Part shown: positions 56,801 through 64,000 of the stretch, piece after piece
How the letters are laid out: each line of letters begins with the position of its first letter
How positions within the stretch are numbered: the stretch's first letter is position 1
DNA from: Rhynchospora pubera
Lineage: Eukaryota; Streptophyta; Magnoliopsida; Poales; Cyperaceae
Direction: 5' to 3'
DNA length: 64,000 nt
Assembly (NCBI GenBank): GCA_028095005.1
Contig: CM051462.1
Coordinates: 172,555,955 to 172,619,954 of the forward strand
Program-made: the position numbers and the translations under genes
The notes under the pieces: generated by a model
Told to the model about the DNA's origin: nothing
What the model saw: the letters and a program-made list of their open reading frames with translations, nothing else
Database searches by the model: none

Positions 56801-58777
56801 AGTGCTCCTTAAAATGACTCAGCTCAGCCTTATTAGAACTTGGACAGTATATGTAATTATCGTGTAGATGCTTCCTTTCAGATGCCTTTCTTGACTCCAC
56901 ACCCATAGCACAGTGGCAGCTACACCCTTCATCTACATGTGGCCAGTCTTCGTCTAGTTCCTTTGCTTTGTTTCTAAGTTGAATCAACCATTGGTATGAT
57001 ATTAAGGATTTTAATTCAAGCATACCAACGCCGCAACCACCGAGTTCTGTAGGAGGACAGGAGATGACATGATTTTTTGAGTCTTCACACCAGCTGGCAG
57101 TTTGGGCCTGGTAGTCAGGGATGTGTGAGGTGGTATTCTGGTCAATCTCTGTTGGTGGGCCCCAGATCTCTCCATGTGGATATCCATTGCCTCTATAAGG
57201 GTAGTGGTAAGAAATTTCAGCACAATTACCTTGCAGATTGCCAGCTCTCAGTTCCTGACAACAGGTGAGGCAGAGTTCATAGCCACAATTTTTACAACTT
57301 CGGTGGAAGTCGAAAATTGAGGTGCTGCAGTTGTCACTGTTTCCAAGGGAAAAAAAAAGAGAACATTAATTATCACATACAGCTTTTGGAAAGAATAAAC
57401 CTAAACACATCGAAACAAATTGGATGATTTAATATTCAAATGGTACCAGTAAACTCTCTCCCCATTGCACTCTGCTTTTTCTATGTCTAGCTGGTTGTAG
57501 AATACACCTAGACCTGCATGAAAAAACATGAGAAAATATGGGACACATTTTATTGCAAAAAAATGAAAGAGAAACCTTGATTAATATTGAGTTACCTCTA
57601 TTCTGTGCTTCAATACGCTTTTCGTTTAATTGTTCTGTACAGAAGTCTTGCAGATAGGGTAGCACATGATGTAGCATGCATCTGGCATACTCAACCTGCT
57701 TATCCTTATCTTCCTCACAGATAGAACTCTGAAAGATAAATATTACTAAATTAGATCAGTACACCCATAAACATATAACTTAAATTTATACTGTGAAATA
57801 AAAATGAATACAGTGCTAGCCCACAGATACAGCAAGGGACTAATGTCACAAAAGCACAGGACAAGTAAATTTACCAGGCCAGACCATACATTACCCAGTT
57901 AGTAACGGACCAGCATCCTCTGGAAAGATTTGCACCCTGCAAATCTTCTCCAGGCCATCTGATCTAATCTCGACAGTTAATATGATCCGATATTAATCAC
58001 GGGGCATCCATTAGTAATCGGACGGTATGGAAAAATCTGTGCTGAGGATACATTCCAGTTAGTAACAGCCAGATTTGGGTACATTTGGTAAGTCTTTTCA
58101 CTGAGATAGCTGTCGCCATGTTTCCTGCAACCCAAAACAATGTATGGACTAGTAATTTCGTACATTTTGCACCCCACAATAATATTCTAGGGTAATGTGC
58201 CTCGTTTGTTTTTAGATTGATGATTGACAAAAGAGTCCACCAAATTAATTTAACGATTTAACGAAAAAATAATAAAAACTAGAAGAGAAGAGAAGAGGGG
58301 AAAAAAGGATCATAAGATGTCCTTACACGACACAACAACCAGAGCATTTCCTTAGTTAATCTTATGTCTGAGCAAATATCATCTGAAGCAATTGCTAAGT
58401 AATATCAATCAAATCCCCTTGTTGAAATTAAAACGAATGAATGAAAACAATTTACTCACCGAATCAAATTCAGAATCCTCACTGAGACGTTCACTTGGCA
58501 TCTTCTTCCCCAATCCTACATCACCATGACACCGATGCTTGGACTTCTCTTTCCTCTCGATCGATGCCTTCCTTTGTTTCCTGACGCGATCAAGTTCAAT
58601 TTGATCATCATCGCACCTCCTCCTTTTCGACAATCGGATGGGTTTCGATCTTTCTCTAGCTAGAAACTCATGATCTCGACCGAAATTCCCCAATTCGAAC
58701 CCAGCTCGAGCTGCGCCGAACCAAATCCGACTGTTGCTCTCGACACCAATGGTTCCCATCTCAAAACTGGATCCCAA
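53899..58777 (-). CDS. JmjC-domain histone demethylase, KDM3 (JMJ25/JMJ27-like) type, ten exons
   Basis: Exons, in order of transcription: 58460-58777, 57596-57728, 57447-57513, 56649-57336, 55948-56277, 55376-55684, 54991-55063, 54818-54903, 54410-54529, 53899-53970. All phases join, giving 731 residues. Residues 1-106 are basic and nuclear-looking (RLSKRRRCDDDQ, KQRKASIERKEKSKHR). A zinc finger with CDNCSTSIFDFHRSCKNCGY and CLTCC lies at about 173-202. The JmjC core follows: HFKEHWSRGEPVVVRN, DWPTYHRFEDILP, TKIHLDVADA (Fe ligands H506 and D508) and PAGCPHQVRNLK (third ligand H662), ending IKKMIVYAAQRAVEVLLDAG. The complete HxD...H triad implies Fe(II)/2-oxoglutarate demethylation, probably of histone H3K9. 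An N-terminal RING/WRC-like finger seen in many relatives (CxxC... CPFCRxxCNC) is not present between exons 1 and 2. Confidence 0.9.
57907..58054. mobile_element. MITE in intron 1 of the JmjC gene, 12-bp duplication
   Basis: Flanked by the perfect repeat CCAGTTAGTAAC (57895-57906 and 58055-58066). Inverted-like ends, GGACCAGCATCCTCTGG and GGAATGTATCCTCAG (right end reversed), and a shared ACGGGGCAT motif relate it to the MITE at 23613-23800. It lies in the 731-bp first intron of the minus-strand gene. Confidence 0.7.
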
Positions 58778-59104
58778 TTTCTTCCCCTTTTGGTACTTTA
58801 ACGCGAGAAATTTGGAAGAGATAAAACCCTAGTCGCTTATTGAGATTGAGAACTGTAATCTATCTAATTCTAAGAGAGAAACTGCGACGACTCCAAAATT
58901 TCTCTCTCCGGGTCGGTCGGAGCTGGAGACGCAAATTCTAAAGAGAGAAACCGCAGATTCTATCATGTCTTAACTAACGGGTTCAGTTCTTTCGGATCTT
59001 TATTAATTTGTTTCCTATTTTGACCCGACACAACAAAATCTGCGGTTTTGTTTGTTAATTCTGAATGGGAGCCAGTGGTCAGTGGACAATCCTGCCACTC
59101 TCAT
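58778..59104. promoter_or_regulatory. Promoter and leader region of the JmjC gene
   Basis: About 330 bp between the start codon and the foldback element. It contains a near-repeat of CTAARAGAGAGAAACYGC (about 58870 and 58939), and the 59096-59104 CACTCTCAT target duplication at the outer edge. No specific factor sites can be named. Confidence 0.4.
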
Positions 59105-59318
59105 CGGGAGTGATAAGGATCATCCCCGATATTCATCATCCCCATCATCCCCACGCGTTTTTTTATTTTTGGCTCTACGCGTTTTCTTTTTCTGGAAATC
59201 ACTCTGTTTCTCTCCCTGCTACGTACGCTCGTCCCCCTCTCATTCCTTCCGCGTGTGCTCCCCCTCCCACTCCCTTCTCTCACAGACACTATATTGACAC
59301 TATATATTGATTATAATT

Positions 59319-59935
59319 GTTGAAGTTAATATATATAACTGTTGAAGTTAATATATATAACTGTTGAACCTAATATATATGCCAACTTCAATAATTTAAA
59401 TATGCCCACTTCAAATATTACATTCAACATTTAAATATGCCAAGTTCAACAATTATATATATTAACTTCAACAGTTATATATATTAAATTCAACAGTTAC
59501 ATATATAACATATTAACTTCAATAGTCACATATATAATTTCAACAGATCCATATATACTTCAACAGTTACATATATTAACTTCAACAGTTATATATATTA
59601 ACTTCAACAGTTACATATATAACATATTAACTTCAATAATCACATATATAATTTCAACAGATCCATATATACTTCAACAGTTACATATATTAACTTCAAC
59701 AGTTATATATATTAACTTCAACAGTTACATATATAACATATTAACTTCAATAGTTACATATATAACTTCAACAGTTACACATATAACTTCAACAGTTATA
59801 TATATTAACTTCAACAGTTACATATATAACATATTAACTTTAACAATTACATATATAACTTCAACAGTACATATATTAACTTCAACAATTACGATATTGC
59901 CTTCAACATTTAAATATATTAACTTCAACAGTTAT
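59319..59935. repeat. Minisatellite built on AACTTCAACAGTTA(C/T)ATATAT
   Basis: Many 15-30 bp units. The first about 60 bp are in the inverted orientation (GTTGAAGTTAATATATATAA), so the start can fold onto the rest. A higher-order unit of about 114 bp (TTCAACAGTTACATATATAA...CAGATCCATATATACTTCAA) occurs at least twice (about 59491 and 59604) and begins a third time. Confidence 0.9.
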
Positions 59936-59939
59936 GAAG

Positions 59940-60120
59940 TGTGTAGAGAAAGAGGAGAAGGGTGGGGGGACGGTGTACATGGGAGGGAGGAGGGGAGGAG
60001 AGGGAGGGGGGACGACGTATGTAGGAGGGAGGAGGAGGGAGGGGGACAGTGTACGTGGGAGGGAGGAGGGGACAGGGGCGGATACAGAGGAGGGGAAGGC
60101 GCGAGAGTGTATGCGTGAGG
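59940..60120 (+). other. G-rich tract with repeated GGGAGGG/GGAGG
   Basis: The plus strand has many runs of three or more G (for example gggtggggggacgg, gggagggaggaggggagg). Frames here are low-complexity on both strands and are not genes. The sequence is compatible with G-quadruplex formation. Confidence 0.7.
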
Positions 60121-60202
60121 GAACGCGAGTTAGTTACGTACGCGTGAGGATGATGGGATGATAGAATCTGAAGGATGGTCCTAAGCAATTCCGCACTCTC
60201 AT

Positions 60203-61327
60203 TGTGTTCAAAGTCGCTGACGGTGGGGCCGACAATCCATAGGGCACAGATAATTCCTTAACGCGCTTTGCTTTGCACTTGCTGCCACAGTGCTACTAGA
60301 TTATATTATATTTTTCTATTTCTTGTACTCTAGAAACGTCTTCTTCACTCTTGTCGCTCAGGCTCAGCTATAAAGCACGTGAAACGCCATTTCACTCGGA
60401 AGTCGGAACGCATTTATCCCAAAAAAAAGACAAAAAAAATGCTATCTCACGGCAAAGGTAAATATAATCATATACCATTCCAGGATCGCTAAATACGAAA
60501 TGAACATATAGACAATTTAAATGAACACTTATAAACAAATAAGTGTGGTCATCACTTGTTCAAAAGTTTATATGCATATTCAACTTATTTTCATTGAACT
60601 TAATTGTTTATATATGTTCACTTAGATCGTACATATGTTCACTTTATTTGTTATATATGTTCACTTTATATTTAACGATGGCAGGAATGACAAAATTAGA
60701 GATGGCAATAATCAATTTCCTAAAAAAACATGTGTCCAATTTTAAGCCACGTCAGCAAATTAAAGCATATGGTCCTCGTATAAGACAACCAATTAGATAG
60801 TGAAAGGCAAAAGGGCCGGACTTGACGGGTTTGGTAGAAGGGTCGGATCAGACCGGGTTAAGAAAAAGGGTCGAGATGGGACGGGTTAGACGGGTTTGTT
60901 TTTCGAAACACGAGACCGACCCTTCGAAAATCCAGCCCTTATAGGTCCTTGGCCCTTCTAGTCCTTCTAAAATAATACCAATATTTAATTTTTTTAATAA
61001 TTTTTTAATCTCTATCGTCCCATTATGATCAAATAGTCGCTACTATTGAACGATTAGGTCGGATCCGACCCTTCAAAATCCGGCCCTTCAACATCCGTCT
61101 TGGAAAAAAAATAGACCCGGCCCTTTCAAAATCCAGCCTTTCTAGACCCTTGTCCATCGAAATGCCCTTTGAACGACCACTCCAGTCCGGATTTTAGAAT
61201 GGTCTTCCAAAGGGCTGGCCAAGGACCAAGAATTTTTGGACTATCACTACAATTAGATGTGATTTTTTTTATTGTATGTATAAATAAATATACATAGAAA
61301 TAGAAATATATGTACATTTTATGTACA
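60203..61327. other. Gene-free stretch with inverted GGCCGG/CGGGT repeats
   Basis: Around 60806-60960 and 61050-61140 the same family of GGGCCGGACTTGACGGGT-like phrases appears in opposite orientations, suggesting a decayed inverted-repeat element. Otherwise AT-rich. No gene. Confidence 0.4.
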
Positions 61328-63389
61328 CTAGATGGGGTAATCGAGCTTCGCTCGATCCATGTATTTTTAATAAATATATAATTTTAATTTTTTTTTCATC
61401 TATGAAATATAATGGCATAATTTTTTCTATAATTGATGATCAAATAGATAACCTGATCTACTCAACAAAATTAAAAGAACACAAATCTTTTTGCCGTCTT
61501 ACTATTTTTTTCCTAACTTTCACTTTCCTTTGTAGTAACTAACAAATAGTACATGATTTGTCGCCTCCACATGAATCAATTTAAACTTACACTGTTGGAA
61601 TTTTTTGTATTAATTAGACTACACTAAAAAAAATGAAAAAAAATTAGCATGACCTAATTTGCTATGGCTCTTAGCTAATCAGATAACTACTCCATCCATC
61701 CTGGGCCAAAATAAGGTTGACTCTTACTTTTAAGTATCTCGACTGCGTCATCTTCCAACTTATTTATGGAATTTGTTTGATTTTCATATTTTTTTTTTTG
61801 CAATGTACAACACTTTATTGGTCCTCTAATGAAATTGAATGATAATTATTTTAACGAACTCAAGTCCAAAGCCTAAAATATTTTAAATGATAATTATATA
61901 CTTGCACCTTTTTTATGAATTTTTCTTTTATATTGTTGATATACTTGCACGTTTGGTTCACTCCTGTTATTTTTTTCTTACTTTTGTTATCGTATCAGGT
62001 TTCCAGCGCCACCAGGATCTCATCATGTGATGCATTGAGTAGATGATTCAAGCAAAATTTGTAATAGCAGAGATTATTGCTCAGATGCTTCAAGATTCTC
62101 CTTCATCCATTCACCATCCAACATGCAGCTAAAACAGTAAGTATGAGCTCTATTATCTTCAAAAAAAAAAACTTCCATTAATTTTTTTTATTTATCCTAC
62201 TGTGCCTTACTGGTAGCAAATGATAGATGTTTTGGCATCAATTTTGGATGTTCTAGATTAGATTATCAGTCACTTTATATATTATAAACAATTGTAGTGT
62301 TCTCAGTCCATTTAATTTTGTCGTTAAAGAATTTATATATTTTTTTTACCATATTTCCTCTTTTATGGAAAATTAACACATTCAAATATATTTTTGAAAT
62401 GAAATCATGAAATTTGATAAAACACATGTAAGACTGACGACTTTCTCCCATTGTATCGTTTCTTCCGCTATGAAATTTTTTTTCCAGAATTTGTCTTATT
62501 ATTTCAATTTCAGAGTTCAGTTATGGACAAGAGTGATTGTAGTCCCAGTGCAATCAGCCTGGTCCTTTTCCTTCAGCGTGAGTACCGTCCCTTCTCTCTC
62601 GCATCAGATTAAGTGTCCATCTCCTTCAATATCGTTCAAATTATGTAGTATTGATATATAGTTGTGCCTTATAAGTCTTCACCCTAATTAAGGAAAAAAA
62701 GTGCTATGCTTTTATTAAGTTTAGTTGGATATTTTTTTTGCTCCATTATATTTGGCATCGTAGAAAGAAAAGAGAAGCCTGATCAGTTCGTCTATTGTCA
62801 AACTGAATGTTTGCTATTGATACTATTTGAGATGAAATGATATTGATGTAACATCAACTGACAATAAATTATATTTTTTCAATACAGATTTGTAGTTCTG
62901 CAAGATCACTTAATGCATAATTATTTGGCGGTATTCATTCAGATGCTGTTAACTGTATTCATTCTTTCAATACTAAGTTCCATACTCAATTAATCCTGAT
63001 AGTATCTAATTATGATTTGCTCAAGTTCTGACAATTTTTTTTTTATCCTGATATTATCTAATTGGGGTTGTCAATTATTTTTTCTCTCTTGCTGATCAGA
63101 AACCTGAACCATCCCAGGTATGGTATTAACTGCCATGCAGATGGGCAGCTTCATCATTGTGTTTATGTAGGATTTCTACAATGTTTGTTCTAATTTAGGG
63201 ATAGTTGTTCATGAAATAATGGTGATAAATAAAAAAGTATACTGGTACCATGATTAGCATGGTGCAGTTCTCACTTATTTCATTTTTGAGATTATATATT
63301 GATTATATTCGATTCTATTTGTTTTTTTAATGAGAATTTCAAAAAATAGAAATGTGAATGAATCGCGCAACGCGCGAAATTCGCACTAG
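61328..63389. mobile_element. Region bounded by two outward-facing Helitron-like 3' ends
   Basis: At 63355-63389 the plus strand has a stem (TCGCGC-AA-CGCGCGA), then CACTAG followed by T: a Helitron-type 3' end (hairpin, CTAG, inserted before T). At 61328-61355 the reverse strand has the same layout (ATCGAGC-GAA-GCTCGAT, then CCCCATCTAG followed by T). Both point outwards. The 5' TC ends were not found, and no Rep/helicase gene is present. Frames inside are short and unrecognised. Boundaries are tentative. Confidence 0.45.
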
Positions 63390-64000
63390 TTATTATTATT
63401 AGAATATAAGGCTTCGCAGGCGTGACTTGCGCGTGGGAGCCTGTTACTGTGCTAACTACAGTTATATCATCCTGTCCGTTGGTTTTGGTATGTCCATCTA
63501 AGCCCTTCGATGTTTCTCCTGCGTCTCTTCTTCTGCGATGGAATCGTGATGGGCTCATTTTTTTCTTCTCGCTTTCTCTCTAACCTTCGCCGTACGCCAC
63601 ACCACGATTGACTGTTACGGCCAACTACTTTTTCGCGAACTTTTGGTGCGTTGTCGCTCATCCAATGGCTTGCACTGGTCAGCACGACATGTCGGCCCAT
63701 CCATGCTCTAATTGGATGCTCTCGGTGCTCCTTTTGTTGTGATGCTCGCCTCTCTTTTTCCTTCTGCCATTGTTCTGGTGTTGTACTCCGGCCTTATTTT
63801 CGGATTGGTGACTGTCCTCTGCCTACTTTTCCTCCCAATTTGTGCGCTTACTCTCCCTACTATGCAATTATCCATGCCTACTTTTCCTGCCGCTGCCTCT
63901 CTCCGCCTTTGGATCAAGACAATCTCCAATTTCGATTTCGGCTCTCTCTCAACGATTAATTTTAGGTTTTTTTCTGAGCGAAACTTTGCGTCTCCTTCTT
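63390..64000. other. Right edge of window, no confident gene
   Basis: Moderately GC-richer, with frames of about 70-100 codons on both strands (for example 63651-63959) but no recognisable domain. It may be an untranslated leader or the edge of a gene beyond the window. Confidence 0.35.

Larger units (their letters stand above)
59105..60193. mobile_element. Mutator-like foldback element with perfect 9-bp duplication, upstream of the JmjC gene
   Basis: The duplication CACTCTCAT flanks the element exactly (59096-59104 and 60194-60202). The ends are inverted: CGGGAGTGATAAGGATCATC at the left and CGGAATTGCTTAGGACCATC at the right (reverse-complemented), matching on and off for about 70 bp including ATCATCCxxATCATCC. 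No transposase. The interior is a long minisatellite followed by a G-rich tract. It lies about 330 bp upstream of the JmjC start codon. Confidence 0.85.

Noticed and set aside
59319..59935. CRISPR-like array of regular repeats
   Set aside because: The units are imperfect, have no unique spacers and lie in plant DNA. It is a minisatellite.
59897..60188. Overlapping frames on both strands in the G-rich tract
   Set aside because: Low-complexity composition (RGGEGGGR and its C-rich inverse) inside the foldback element. No start context or domain.

Overview
This is nuclear DNA from a flowering plant. The signs are AT-rich sequence, intron-containing genes with GT-AG junctions, plant-only gene families (RWP-RK, X8/CBM43, PLS-DYW pentatricopeptide repeat, PORR) and many plant-type transposons. 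I cannot name the species. Gene density is low: five confident host genes and one small uncharacterised gene, with the rest mostly mobile DNA. No rRNA, confident tRNA gene or CRISPR array was seen.

Layout. 1-10,000: gene-free and AT-rich, with a short retroposon in perfect direct repeats (331-447), a small MITE split by a candidate solo LTR (2313-4390), a Mutator-like foldback element (6224-6713), a small hAT-type element (7014-7464) and a Tourist-like MITE (8683-9089). 10,070-23,509 is the gene island: an RWP-RK transcription factor (+) with a pol-less Ty3/gypsy retrotransposon in its last intron, a secreted X8-domain protein (+), an intronless DYW-type PPR editing factor (-), a small acidic protein (+) divergent from the PPR gene, and an intronless PORR organellar RNA-binding protein (-). 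23,600-26,544 holds a MITE, tandem A-rich repeats and AT-rich sequence.

26,553-42,808 is a 16.3 kb nested transposon tower. A hAT element has a ZMYM1/TTF-type transposase (one frameshift), matching CAGGGGCGGA ends and the perfect 8-bp duplication GTCATATA. Two non-autonomous Mutator-like elements sit side by side inside it, and the second contains a LINE with two long intact reading frames and its own target duplication. The right end of the hAT element carries exon fragments of a plasma-membrane proton ATPase gene, so it looks like a gene-capture event. The first Mutator-like element carries a decayed GRF zinc finger and an acidic C-terminal exon-like frame.

43,500-53,400 has a 0.66 kb tandem duplication of an unrecognised coding-like segment, microsatellites, more MITEs and two very short retroposons. 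53,899-58,777 (-) is a ten-exon JmjC (KDM3-type) histone demethylase gene whose exon phases all join cleanly to give 731 residues. A 1.09 kb Mutator-like foldback element with a perfect 9-bp duplication lies about 0.33 kb upstream of its start codon and contains a minisatellite and a G-rich tract. 61,328-63,389 is bounded by two outward-facing Helitron-like 3' ends.

The host genes do not form a pathway. Two (PPR-DYW, PORR) probably act on organellar RNA, two (RWP-RK, JmjC) in nuclear gene regulation, and one (X8) at the cell wall or plasmodesmata. All exon joins and element boundaries were read by eye from splice sites, frame and repeats; no alignment or database search was run.
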